Assembly: GCA_022780965.1 (NCBI GenBank)
Contig: JALEUQ010000053.1
Coordinates: 1 to 64,000 of the forward strand
DNA: 64,000 nucleotides
Source: Clostridiales bacterium
GTDB lineage: Bacteria > Bacillota > Clostridia > Peptostreptococcales > Anaerovoracaceae
Direction of reading: 5' to 3'
This document shows, piece by piece, positions 1 to 9,094 of this stretch. The position numbers and the translations under genes were made by a program. Positions within the stretch are counted from its first letter, which is position 1. The number at the start of each line of letters is the position of its first letter. The notes beneath the pieces were generated by a model. That model saw nothing but the letters and a program-made list of their open reading frames with translations, ran no database searches and had not been told where the DNA came from.

Positions 1-1537
1 TCTTGAGCCGTTCAATGTGTCTCTGCCTCATCAGTACTGTAATTTCGTCGATTACTTCTTCTAACGGCTCAACATTTGAAGCCGATGTGGTTTCTTCGTT
101 GACGAACGCTCTGACTGCGTTGGCCAGAATATCGAGAACCGCCTCGCTTAGAACTCTTATATCCTCCTTAGCAGATTCGCTGAAGGACAGACCTTTATCA
201 TGAAGTTCCTGTGCCGATTCGGCAAGGTTGAGAGAGTGATCTGAAATTCTTTCAAGATCTCCTACGGCCTGCAGCTCAAGTGACAGACAGCGGCTGTCCT
301 CAGAGGACATGTTCTTCTTGCCAAGCTGTACCAGATACTTTCCGATCTGGTCTTCGTAGTGGTCAATTTCCTGTTCTGAAGCTTTGATTTTGTCAAATAC
401 CGCCTGATCAAAATTTGAATACAGCCCGATGGCATTTTTGATATCATCCAAAGCCTTCTTAGCCATTTCATCGACAAGACTCTTGCTCTGCTGAAGTGCG
501 AATGTAGGTGTTGCCATGAAGCTTTCATCGAGAACAGCGAATGTAGTGTCTTCTTCTACTTCCTTGTCAGGGAAGAGGCGAATCATTACCATCTCAATAT
601 ATTTGGTGAACGGGAACAGGATGATAACTACAAAAATGTTAAAGCATGTATGTATCACGGCTATTCCTGCAATTCCGGCGCTCTGAGCCATGAATCCGAA
701 GCCGATGAATGCGTGAATAAGATAGAAGAGCACGAGGAATACTGCTGCACCTATGAGATTGGCAATAAGGTAGGAAAATGCAGCTCTCTTACCGTTGGTT
801 CCCTGTCCGATACTGGCAATCATAGGCGAAATGCTGGCACCTACGTTCTGACCTACAACCATAGGGACTACGACAGCATATCCGACAGGACTTGATAGGG
901 CAATTGCCTGCAGTATACCTACTGAGGCTGATGAACTCTGTACTATTGCGGTAAGTACAAGTCCTACTGCAAATGCCAGGAACGGATTGCTGAGCACTTC
1001 CATGATATCAGCAAACATTTTGCTTTCACTGAGCGGAGTCATAGCATCGCTCATTGTTGATATTCCTGCCATGAGCACTGCGAATCCCACCATGATTCTG
1101 CCGATATTCGCTTTTTTTGTACTTTTTTTGCGAATTATGAATATTACACCAATGAGCGCTAGAACTGGTGCAAAAGATGATGGCTTGAGCAGCTGCAGGA
1201 AAAAATTACTGCTGCTGATGCCTGTCATTGACAGGAGCCATGCTGTTACCGTCGTTCCGACTTTGGCTCCCAGAATTACATTGATAGCCTGCTGAAGGCT
1301 CATAATCTGCGAATTAACAAGACCGATTACCATTACAGTGGTAGCTGATGATGACTGGATTGCTGCGGTAACGCCGACACCCAGAAGCAGTGCCTTCAGT
1401 TTGTTTGACATGATTGCCTGAAGGATAGCCTCGAACTTGCCGCCTGCAAGTCGCTCAAGGCTGTGACTCATTACATTCATTCCATATAAAAAGAATGCAA
1501 GTCCTCCTGCCAGAGTAAGGATGCTGAAAAAATTCAT
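1..1537 (-). CDS. Na/Pi cotransporter family protein (NptA-like, PhoU-like C-terminal part), 3' end truncated by window start
   Basis: Minus-strand reading from ATG at 1537 gives MNFFSILTLAGGLAFFLYGMNVMSHSLERLAGGKFEAILQAIMSNKLKALLLGVGVTAAIQSSSATTVMVIGLVNSQIMSLQQAINVILGA, typical of the Na/Pi cotransporter family (QSSSATT motif). Confidence 0.88.
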   Translation of the reverse strand, partial: MNFFSILTLAGGLAFFLYGMNVMSHSLERLAGGKFEAILQAIMSNKLKALLLGVGVTAAIQSSSATTVMVIGLVNSQIMSLQQAINVILGAKVGTTVTAWLLSMTGISSSNFFLQLLKPSSFAPVLALIGVIFIIRKKSTKKANIGRIMVGFAVLMAGISTMSDAMTPLSESKMFADIMEVLSNPFLAFAVGLVLTAIVQSSSASVGILQAIALSSPVGYAVVVPMVVGQNVGASISPMIASIGQGTNGKRAAFSYLIANLIGAAVFLVLFYLIHAFIGFGFMAQSAGIAGIAVIHTCFNIFVVIILFPFTKYIEMVMIRLFPDKEVEEDTTFAVLDESFMATPTFALQQSKSLVDEMAKKALDDIKNAIGLYSNFDQAVFDKIKASEQEIDHYEDQIGKYLVQLGKKNMSSEDSRCLSLELQAVGDLERISDHSLNLAESAQELHDKGLSFSESAKEDIRVLSEAVLDILANAVRAFVNEETTSASNVEPLEEVIDEITVLMRQRHIERLK

Positions 1538-1693
1538 CTGATACTTCTCCTTAAAACAATAAATACACCTAGCGGCAGGGCTGAATCAAGTGCAACCCTC
1601 ACCAAATATAATAATAGCCATGATTATGACAATTTTCAAGAAATATATGATACAATTGTAAACAATAGAACAAAACTTATGGAGGATACATTT

Positions 1694-2590
1694 GTGAACA
1701 ACAGAGTTAAGGCTAATATTGCAGCTTTCATAACAGTTTTTTTATGGGCGTCAGCATTTCCGCTGACAAAAATTATCGGTGATCAGTTTTCGGCTAATTC
1801 GCTCAGCTTCATGAGATGTCTGATTGCAGCACTTCTGATGATAGTGATAGGCGTTTTTTCAAAGAGCCCTGAACTTCACATGAGGAAACCTGCAGCAAAA
1901 AAAGACTGGCTGTATTTCTTCGCAGCAGGGGCAACAGGGTTTGCATTCTATTATATCTGCTTCAACAAAGGTCTGGAGACGCTATCTTCTGCAGAGTCAT
2001 CAGTAATATGCGCCACGGCACCGGTTATAACTTCCATACTTGTGTATTTTTTCTTCAAAGAAAGAATCAATATTATTGGATGGATTTCAATTCTAGGCGC
2101 ATTCGCCGGTGTTGGGATAATGCTCATGTGGAACGGTGTTTTCTCAATTAAAGTCGGTGCATTCTGGATTCTGGCTCTTTCTGTATTTTTCAGTTTTTAC
2201 AACATAATCAGCAGGAAACTTACGGACAAAGGGTATACGTCTCTGGAGATTGTGGCTTATGGAGCCATATGCGCATCAATTATAATGATATTCTTCCTTC
2301 CGCAATCTGTAAGTGAACTTGCGAAGGCCGATGCACCGGCAGTGCTTTCTGTGATATATCTGGGACTGCTTCCTACAGGTGTGTCTTACATTCTCTGGTC
2401 GAAGGCGATTGAGCTTTCGGAGAGAACCAGCGAGGTTACAAACTATATCTTCGTTACTCCGCTGCTTTCCACTGTAATGGGGTTCATGATGCTGAGGGAG
2501 GTGCCGGACATGGCGACGATTATTGGAGGTATCATCATAATAATCGGAGTTGTTACTTTCAGTATGAAGGGAACGCCAAGGGAACAGTAA
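1694..2590 (+). CDS. DMT superfamily (EamA) transporter; start probably GTG 1694 behind GGAGG at 1681-1685, not the upstream ATG at 1679
   Basis: Multiple TM segments with EamA-like repeats (AFITVFLWASAFPLTKIIGDQFSANSLSFMRCLIAALLM). Confidence 0.85.
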   Translation: MNNRVKANIAAFITVFLWASAFPLTKIIGDQFSANSLSFMRCLIAALLMIVIGVFSKSPELHMRKPAAKKDWLYFFAAGATGFAFYYICFNKGLETLSSAESSVICATAPVITSILVYFFFKERINIIGWISILGAFAGVGIMLMWNGVFSIKVGAFWILALSVFFSFYNIISRKLTDKGYTSLEIVAYGAICASIIMIFFLPQSVSELAKADAPAVLSVIYLGLLPTGVSYILWSKAIELSERTSEVTNYIFVTPLLSTVMGFMMLREVPDMATIIGGIIIIIGVVTFSMKGTPREQ

Positions 2591-2642
2591 TGCCTGAAGC
2601 TGGATAAATAGTGAAAACTTTTAATTTGTAGTGAATATAAGC

Positions 2643-2672
2643 AAAAACAGAGCCTAATAGGCTCTGTTTTTA
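2643..2672. terminator. Bidirectional intrinsic terminator between the convergent DMT permease and buk
   Basis: aaaaacagagcctaataggctctgttttta hairpin with A/T tracts on both sides. Confidence 0.8.
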
Positions 2673-2685
2673 GTTCATTTTAATG

Positions 2686-3762
2686 TTAACCTGCTGTATA
2701 AACCATTGGTTCTTCTTCGCCTGTTATTACTCTTAATGCACCTTCTGCCAGTGCCAGAAGTTCATCTTCTCCAGGGTAGATTGTGATTGGTGCAATCCAG
2801 CTGCATCTTTCCTTAACGCCTTCGATTACGAATTCATCACGAGCGATGCCTCCGGTGATAAGAATCTGGTCAACATTGCCGCAGAGTACTGTGGCTGCAC
2901 CGCCGATATCCTTGGAAAGCTGGAGAACGAAAGCATCCATTACCAGTCTGGCTTTCTTGTCGCCGGCTTCGATCATGTTGTCAACATCAATCATGTTGTT
3001 TGTTCCAAGATGAGCTGCGAAACCGCCCTGACCAACAAGCTTTTTCTTCATTTCTTCAAGTGTGTACTTACCTGAGTAGCAGAGCTCTACAAGCGGGCCG
3101 ACAGGAAGTCTTCCTGAACGTTCAGGTGAGAAGCATCCGTCTCCGTCGAGAGCCTGAGGAACTTCAATCATCTTGCCTTTCTCGTGAGCTGCTACACTTA
3201 CTCCGCCACCAAGGTGAACGATAATAAGGTTCAAATCCTTGTAGTGTGAACCGATGTCATTAGCATATCTCTTGCCGATTGCTTTCTGATTAAGTGCGTG
3301 TACTACGCAAGTTCTTGGGATTTCAGGCATGCCGGAGATTCTTGCAGCAGGCATGAGTTCATCAACGACTACCGGGTCGCAGATGTAAGCCTTAACTCCG
3401 ATATCTTCTGCTATTTCTCTAGCCAGAACACCGCCCAGGTTTGATGCATGCTGACCTGTTCTGCCAATGAGAAGGTCGTGATATACGAGATCTGTTACTT
3501 CATATGTGCCGCCTTCGATAGGCTTGAGGAAACCGCCTCTTCCTACGCAAACGTCGATGCTTTCCAGAGGAATATTGTTTTCTTTGAGAGCATCTTCGAT
3601 GATGTCCTTTCTGAAACCCTTCTGATCAGCAATCTTTTCGTACTCTGCCAGCTCTTCTGTGCTGTGTCTGAGAGTCTTGTCGAATACTTTGTCTGTGTCT
3701 TCGAATACTGCAATCTTGGTTGAAGTTGAACCAGGATTGATGATTAAGCTTCTTACTGCCAT
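2686..3762 (-). CDS. buk: Butyrate kinase
   Basis: MAVRSLIINPGSTSTKIAVFEDTDKVFDKTLRHS...GRGGFLKPIEGGTYEV...HLGGGVSVAAHEKGKMI; 358 aa. Confidence 0.95.
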   Translation of the reverse strand: MAVRSLIINPGSTSTKIAVFEDTDKVFDKTLRHSTEELAEYEKIADQKGFRKDIIEDALKENNIPLESIDVCVGRGGFLKPIEGGTYEVTDLVYHDLLIGRTGQHASNLGGVLAREIAEDIGVKAYICDPVVVDELMPAARISGMPEIPRTCVVHALNQKAIGKRYANDIGSHYKDLNLIIVHLGGGVSVAAHEKGKMIEVPQALDGDGCFSPERSGRLPVGPLVELCYSGKYTLEEMKKKLVGQGGFAAHLGTNNMIDVDNMIEAGDKKARLVMDAFVLQLSKDIGGAATVLCGNVDQILITGGIARDEFVIEGVKERCSWIAPITIYPGEDELLALAEGALRVITGEEEPMVYTAG

Positions 3763-4072
3763 ATTAAATTACTCCTAACAATAATAATCAAGTTAACGTT
3801 ATGGCTATAATATACCATACAAAATATTGGAAAGAAACAACAAAAGTCTGACGTAAGTAGAGAGTGAAGCATGTGTGATGCATGCGTATAGATGTACAAA
3901 AGAAAGGATAGGTAACATAAAATAAGAAAATACCACATAAGACAGTACAGCCCGTTATGGTTGATGAGAACAATATGTGCAGCTGCTCTGATGTTTGCGT
4001 TCGCTGGTTTGATGAATAACTGGGAATTTGGTTTATTATAACAAAAAATATCGAATTTTTTTGTTATAACCA

Positions 4073-4101
4073 TTGACTGAAGGTGAGTTATCGATTAAAA
4101 T
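4073..4101 (+). promoter_or_regulatory. Sigma-A-type promoter of the T-box/symporter transcript
   Basis: TTGACT (4073-4078), 17 nt spacer, TAAAAT (4096-4101). Confidence 0.65.
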
Positions 4102-4107
4102 TACTTG

Positions 4108-4406
4108 TAATTTAATAAGGTAAAGGCTGTGAAAGGAAGGAGTACCTTTGAGGAGACTGATCAGAGAGTTGCTGTTTGGTGAGAAGCGCGTAGTTACTTA
4201 TTGGGAATACATCCTGGAGCCGCACACTGAAAGCCGATTGCAATAGGTTATTAGGATGTGACGGGTGTGCCCGTTAAAGCACGAGAGTATAATCATGTTT
4301 TTCGAATATCATGACGTACTTGATGAGGTTGTCGCTGTGAGGCGATGACGAACTGAGGTGGTACCGCGGTAATATCCGCCCTCTGTTGACAGAGGGCGGT
4401 TTTTTA
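4108..4406 (+). promoter_or_regulatory. T-box riboswitch leader, probable tyrosine (UAC) specifier at 4208-4210
   Basis: AGTA loop-E-like motif near 4139, AGAGAG, GGTGAGAA (terminal-loop-like), GAA-TAC-A-TCCTGGAGC specifier region, T-box AACTGAGGTGGTACCGCGG (4351-4369), terminator CCGCCCTCTGTTGACAGAGGGCGGTTTTTT (4376-4406). Confidence 0.95.
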
Positions 4407-4474
4407 TGTCTTAATTGACAGGCCCAAGCCAGCCTTCTGATATTGCAAATCATTATTATAAGGAGGATTTATTT

Positions 4475-6058
4475 ATGGGCGTAAAACTTATGAGTGTAGT
4501 AATGCTGGTCATATTCTTTGCTGTAATGATCGGCGTTGGACTGCAGACAAGAAAAAAGGCTTCATCAGTTGATGGATTCGTGCTGGGAAGCCGTAACGTA
4601 GGTCCGTGGATTACGGCATTCGCTTTCGGAACATCATATTTCTCAGCAGTAATCTTCGTAGGTTATGCAGGCCAGTTCGGATGGAACTTCGGGCTGTCAG
4701 CAACATGGGCAGGACTTGGCAATGCGTTCATCGGTTCACTTCTTGCCTGGAATATCCTGGGCAGAAGAACAAGAATCATGACTCAGCATCTTGATGCCAA
4801 GACAATGCCGGACTTCTTCGGCAAGAGATTCGATTCAGTCAAGCTGAAGGTTATGGCTTCAATAATCGTATTCATATTCCTGATTCCTTACACTGCATCG
4901 CTGTACAACGGACTTTCATCTCTGTTCGGTCTTGTATTTGACATCCCGTACTGGGTAGTAATCGCAATCATGGCAGTGCTTACAGGTTTTTATGTAATAT
5001 TCGGAGGATACATGGCTACTGCCATCAATGACTTCATTCAGGGTATAATAATGCTCTTTGGAATCAGCGCAGTTATTGGTGCTGTTCTCAGCGACAACGG
5101 CGGTCTTGTGGCAGCAACACAGAAGCTGTCTGCAGTACCGGCAGAAGGATGGAGCGGCGGTGCATTTTCATCATTCCTTGGACCGGATCCGCTTGCACTT
5201 CTTTTCGTTGTAATCCTTACTTCACTTGGTACATGGGGACTGCCTCAGATGGTCGGCAAGTTCTATGCTATCAAGAGCGAGAAAGACATACACAAAGGTA
5301 CCGTTATATCAACAATATTTGCTATTATCGTAGCCGGAGGATGCTACTTCCTGGGCGGTTTCGGCAGACTCTATGCCGATAAGGTCCCTTATCAGCCTGA
5401 CGGTGTTACTCCGTTCTTTGACAAGATTGTTCCAACAATGCTGTCAACGCTGCCTGCAATCGTAATAGCAGTCGTAATCGTACTTGTACTCTCTGCTTCG
5501 ATGTCAACACTTTCATCACTGGTACTGACATCAAGCTCAACTTTCACACTGGACGTTATCAAGCCTGCAAGCAAGACTGAGATGTCAGAAAAGAAGCAGG
5601 TTACCATTATGAGACTTTTCATCGTATTCTTCATTCTGGTTTCAGCAGTAATTGCAGTTATTAAGGATGCACATCCAGAAATCACATTCATTGCTCAGAT
5701 GATGGGTGTTTCATGGGGTGCTCTGGCAGGTGCTTTCCTGGCTCCATTCTTATATGGTCTTTACTGGAAGGGCATTACAAAGTCTTCTGTAGTTGTATGC
5801 TTCATCTGGGGATGTGCAATTGAAATTCTCCAGCTGTTCATTTCACTGGGCGGTATTGATATCAGCGGATGGGGTCCGGTTCTCGGATACATTTTCGCAT
5901 CATCAATCAGATCAGGCGTAATTGCCATGGTCGGCGGCCTTATCATAGTACCGGTTGTAAGCAAGCTTACTGCCAAGATGGACAGCAAGGCTGTTGAAGA
6001 TACATTCTCATGTTACGAAGAGCAGGTTTCAGTTAAGAAGACTGAGGCTCTGGACTAA
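4475..6058 (+). CDS. Sodium:solute symporter (SSS) family transporter
   Basis: RBS AAGGAGG (4461-4467) before ATG 4475; MGVKLMSVVMLVIFFAVMIGVGLQTRKKASSVDGFVLGSRNVGPWITAFAFGTSYFSAVIFVGYAG is characteristic of the SSS family. Confidence 0.92.
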   Translation: MGVKLMSVVMLVIFFAVMIGVGLQTRKKASSVDGFVLGSRNVGPWITAFAFGTSYFSAVIFVGYAGQFGWNFGLSATWAGLGNAFIGSLLAWNILGRRTRIMTQHLDAKTMPDFFGKRFDSVKLKVMASIIVFIFLIPYTASLYNGLSSLFGLVFDIPYWVVIAIMAVLTGFYVIFGGYMATAINDFIQGIIMLFGISAVIGAVLSDNGGLVAATQKLSAVPAEGWSGGAFSSFLGPDPLALLFVVILTSLGTWGLPQMVGKFYAIKSEKDIHKGTVISTIFAIIVAGGCYFLGGFGRLYADKVPYQPDGVTPFFDKIVPTMLSTLPAIVIAVVIVLVLSASMSTLSSLVLTSSSTFTLDVIKPASKTEMSEKKQVTIMRLFIVFFILVSAVIAVIKDAHPEITFIAQMMGVSWGALAGAFLAPFLYGLYWKGITKSSVVVCFIWGCAIEILQLFISLGGIDISGWGPVLGYIFASSIRSGVIAMVGGLIIVPVVSKLTAKMDSKAVEDTFSCYEEQVSVKKTEALD

Positions 6059-6122
6059 TATTGAAACGTGCAGGAGGATGAATCACATTCAATTGTCATC
6101 GCCTGCAGATAAGTAAAAAAAG

Positions 6123-6166
6123 AGACACAGGTTGCCTGAGATAATCAGACAGTCCTGTGTCTTTAT
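6123..6166. terminator. Intrinsic terminator between convergent genes
   Basis: agacacagg ... cctgtgtct followed by ttattgttt; 9-bp stem, 22-nt loop. Confidence 0.75.
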
Positions 6167-6188
6167 TGTTTAAGGATGGGCAGAGCGA

Positions 6189-6947
6189 TTACTGGTCATA
6201 AATTTCACAGTATGTTTTCTGCGGAATGTTTTCATATATCCACTTGGCATTTTCTATGTCAAGTCTTATGCAGCCTTTTGATACAGATTTGCCGAGGGTT
6301 GGATCCTGTACTTTATTTGGTTCGCTGTCAATTTCGTACGGCACGGAATGGAACAGGTAAACATCCCATATCTTAGTGGCGTACCAGAGCCTTCCGCCCT
6401 CAGAATCAAAATACTTGAAATGGTAGGCATTTGTCTTTTCAGTTCCCATTCTGTAAACGGCACGCGGTGATTCATGTCCCGGGCGGCCATCTGCCATATC
6501 CCAGTAGTACAGTCTTTTCCAGTTGCCGACGGAACCCTGATAGACACCAACCTTATGAGTAGTGCAGTTTACAAGCAGAAGGTAATCTGTATCGCTTGCT
6601 ATACCGTCAGCTTTGGCGTCCATAAGAGCCAGATCCTTATCTATTTTAAGTTTGCCGTTATCGCCGAATGTGTATTTCTCGCCGTCAATGTTCTGTTCAC
6701 CGGTAGCCATAACACCGGTTTTCTCATCAAAGTAAAAAGTATCCCCGTTGATTTCCTTCCACCCTGTGCACATCTGACCGTCGCTGTCGTAGTAATAAAT
6801 GCTTCCACTGTCTTCATAGAATCCAATCAGTTTAACGCTTTCGGATTCAGATTTATCTGCCATCTTGAGGAGTAGGGAACCTGCACCAAGTGCCACAATC
6901 AGAGCAAGAAGCACTAATATCATTTTTTTTGTAAATCCTGTTTTCAT
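6189..6947 (-). CDS. L,D-transpeptidase (YkuD) with N-terminal TM and choline-binding-like repeats
   Basis: MKTGFTKKMILVLLALIVALGAGSLLLKMADKSES..., SIYYYDSDGQMCTGWKEINGDTFYFDEKTGVMATG repeats, SKGCIRLDIENAKWIYENIP catalytic motif. Confidence 0.9.
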   Translation of the reverse strand: MKTGFTKKMILVLLALIVALGAGSLLLKMADKSESESVKLIGFYEDSGSIYYYDSDGQMCTGWKEINGDTFYFDEKTGVMATGEQNIDGEKYTFGDNGKLKIDKDLALMDAKADGIASDTDYLLLVNCTTHKVGVYQGSVGNWKRLYYWDMADGRPGHESPRAVYRMGTEKTNAYHFKYFDSEGGRLWYATKIWDVYLFHSVPYEIDSEPNKVQDPTLGKSVSKGCIRLDIENAKWIYENIPQKTYCEIYDQ

Positions 6948-7032
6948 GTATGTCTCCGTTTCATGTTCAATAGCTAAAATCATTATATGTTCACGCAGCA
7001 GGCGAGTCAACTGCAGCAAAATGCAAAATGTG

Positions 7033-7065
7033 ATGGTTAACAAATCAATAGGTACGGTTGACAAT
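7033..7065 (+). promoter_or_regulatory. Candidate BirA operator (biotin repressor site)
   Basis: ATGGTTAAC (7033-7041) - N15 - GTTGACAAT (7057-7065); one mismatch per half from ATTGTTAAC-N15-GTTAACAAT; overlaps the -35 of the bioB promoter. Confidence 0.75.
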
Positions 7066-7086
7066 TATAGAAAGGGTGGCTATAAT
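7058..7086 (+). promoter_or_regulatory. Perfect-consensus sigma-A promoter of bioB
   Basis: TTGACA (7058-7063), 17-nt spacer, TATAAT (7081-7086). Confidence 0.88.
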
Positions 7087-7120
7087 TGAGTGGAACAAAT
7101 CATAGGAAAGAGGTCGGAAA

Positions 7121-8098
7121 ATGACTATAAATGAACTTGCGGACAAAATTATTAATGACGGATACAGAATTACCAGGGAAGACGATTTAAGCATCTTTCT
7201 AACTTGCGATTTAGATGAATTGCTGCGTGAGGCTGACAGAATAAGGACAGTCATTTGCGGCGACAAGGTTGACCTTTGCACTATTGTCAACGGCAGAAGC
7301 GGCAGGTGCGGAGAAGACTGCAAGTTTTGTGCACAGTCAATGCGCCATAATACCGGATGCGAACAGTATGAGTTCCTGGATGAAGATGAGATTGTTGCTC
7401 TCGCTAAATCAAATGAATCAGAGCTGGTTGACAGATACAGCATAGTCACATCCGGCAAATCGCTGACAGGCGATAGTTTCGAGAAAGTGATTAAAGCATT
7501 CGAAAGACTGAGAAAAGAATGCAGAATGGACCTTTGCGCATCGCTGGGATTTCTTACGGACGAACAGTTTAGAAGGCTGGTTGAGACGGGCGTAAGCAGC
7601 TACCACGCTAACATAGAAACGTCTAGAAGATATTTCCCAAGCATATGCACTACGCACACATATGAAGATAAAATTGACAATATTAGAAGAGCTCAGGAAG
7701 CTGGACTTTGTGTTTGCTCAGGCGGCATAATAGGAATGGGTGAGTCCTGGGAGGACCGTCTGGATATGGCGGTGTCACTTGCAGAGCTGGGAATTGAATC
7801 CATACCGATTAATGCACTTATGCCTATTGCCGGAACGCCTCTTGAGAACATGCCTCAGCTGACTGAAGATGAAATACTGAGAACAGTTGCATTCTTCAGA
7901 TTTATTAATCCGACAGCGAATATTAGGCTTGCGGCAGGAAGGGCAATAATGGAAAACAACGGTGAGCGAGCTTTCTCAGGAGGAGCGAGCGCGACAATTA
8001 CAGGTAATATGCTTACCACATCATCATCCACCATAAGGTCAGACAGAGAGATGCTGGAAAGAATGGGCAGGAATGTAACGCCTGCATATGCAGAATGA
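7121..8098 (+). CDS. bioB: Biotin synthase
   Basis: Radical SAM CGEDCKFCAQS motif, NGRSGRCGEDCKFCAQSMRHNTG, YHANIETSRRYFPSICTTHTYEDK. Confidence 0.96.
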   Translation: MTINELADKIINDGYRITREDDLSIFLTCDLDELLREADRIRTVICGDKVDLCTIVNGRSGRCGEDCKFCAQSMRHNTGCEQYEFLDEDEIVALAKSNESELVDRYSIVTSGKSLTGDSFEKVIKAFERLRKECRMDLCASLGFLTDEQFRRLVETGVSSYHANIETSRRYFPSICTTHTYEDKIDNIRRAQEAGLCVCSGGIIGMGESWEDRLDMAVSLAELGIESIPINALMPIAGTPLENMPQLTEDEILRTVAFFRFINPTANIRLAAGRAIMENNGERAFSGGASATITGNMLTTSSSTIRSDREMLERMGRNVTPAYAE

Positions 8099-8106
8099 AA
8101 ATTATA

Positions 8107-8141
8107 AGGACTCGGAACGTAATCCTGTTCCGAGTCCTTTT
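8107..8141 (+). terminator. Intrinsic terminator after bioB
   Basis: aaggactcggaacgtaatcctgttccgagtcctttt. Confidence 0.88.
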
Positions 8142-8167
8142 ATAAACATGTCTAATAATATAGTGTA

Positions 8168-9094
8168 TTAAGCCAGGAAGCCGTTGATGATTTCCTGTTC
8201 TGCTTCTTCTGGTGTAAGTCCGAGCGTCATTAGCTTGATAAGCTGATCTCCGGCAATCTTGCCTATTGCAGCTTCATGAACAAGTGAGGCATCAAGATTT
8301 ACTGCATCAAGTTCAGGAATTGCAAGTACTCTGGCATTATCCATAAGGATAGCGTCGCATTCAGTGTGACCTGTGCATTCTGCATTGCCGACAATTCTTG
8401 AAACGTACTTCTGATAGGAACTGTCCCTTGCAACTGATCTGGATACAACATCGGCTGAAGAGCCGTCTCCGTTAAGCTCTGTGAGATAATCAGAAACAGC
8501 AGTCTGCTCGCCGTGAGTCATTAGCCTTTCTCTTACAATGAGCTTGGCATCTCTTTCAAGCTTGGAGATTGTCTTGCGTATTGTGGAGTCAACACCTTTA
8601 ATCTGTACCATCTCCATCTCAACTGAAGAACCTTCTTCCTGGTAAACCTCAGTTACAGGGTTGAGGATTCTTTTGCCGTTGCCGTCACCCTCTCCGTAAT
8701 GATTCTCAATGTACTGAACGTGGGCGTTTTTGCCTACAAAAAATCTGTGGATGCCGTCATGCTGTGAGTCGTCATTGCCGCAGTTGTGAATGCCGCATCC
8801 GGCGATTATCTTAACATCTGCATTCTCTGCAATGTAAAAGTCGTTGTATACAACATCGGTCATGCCGCTTTCATCAATGACAACAGGAATGTACATTGTT
8901 TCGCCCTGACATTCTGATGAAATGTGTATATCGATGCCCGGCTTGTCTTGTTTGGATGTAATGTTGATGTTATCAGTAACCTGGCGAGCAGCCATGCCGC
9001 CGTTGGCTCTTATGTTGAACGCTCCGCCGGGGCTGCATGAAAGTCCGGCTATTTCCTGAAGCAGATTCTTCTGTGCAGCTGTAAGTTCTGCCAT
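8168..9094 (-). CDS. SufB/SufD-family Fe-S assembly scaffold
   Basis: SufBD-like core (IPELDAVNLDASLVHEAAIGKIAGDQLIKLMTLGLTPEEAEQEIINGFL) with GCGIHNCGNDDSQHDGIHRF; immediately downstream of a SufC-like ATPase. Confidence 0.9.
   Translation of the reverse strand: MAELTAAQKNLLQEIAGLSCSPGGAFNIRANGGMAARQVTDNINITSKQDKPGIDIHISSECQGETMYIPVVIDESGMTDVVYNDFYIAENADVKIIAGCGIHNCGNDDSQHDGIHRFFVGKNAHVQYIENHYGEGDGNGKRILNPVTEVYQEEGSSVEMEMVQIKGVDSTIRKTISKLERDAKLIVRERLMTHGEQTAVSDYLTELNGDGSSADVVSRSVARDSSYQKYVSRIVGNAECTGHTECDAILMDNARVLAIPELDAVNLDASLVHEAAIGKIAGDQLIKLMTLGLTPEEAEQEIINGFLA

Noticed and set aside
3753-4073. 106-aa minus-strand ORF upstream of buk
   Set aside because: Low-complexity AT-rich intergenic region, overlaps the regulatory inverted repeat, no plausible RBS.
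7045-7458. 137-aa minus-strand ORF covering the bioB promoter
   Set aside because: Antisense to bioB and across its consensus promoter/BirA site.
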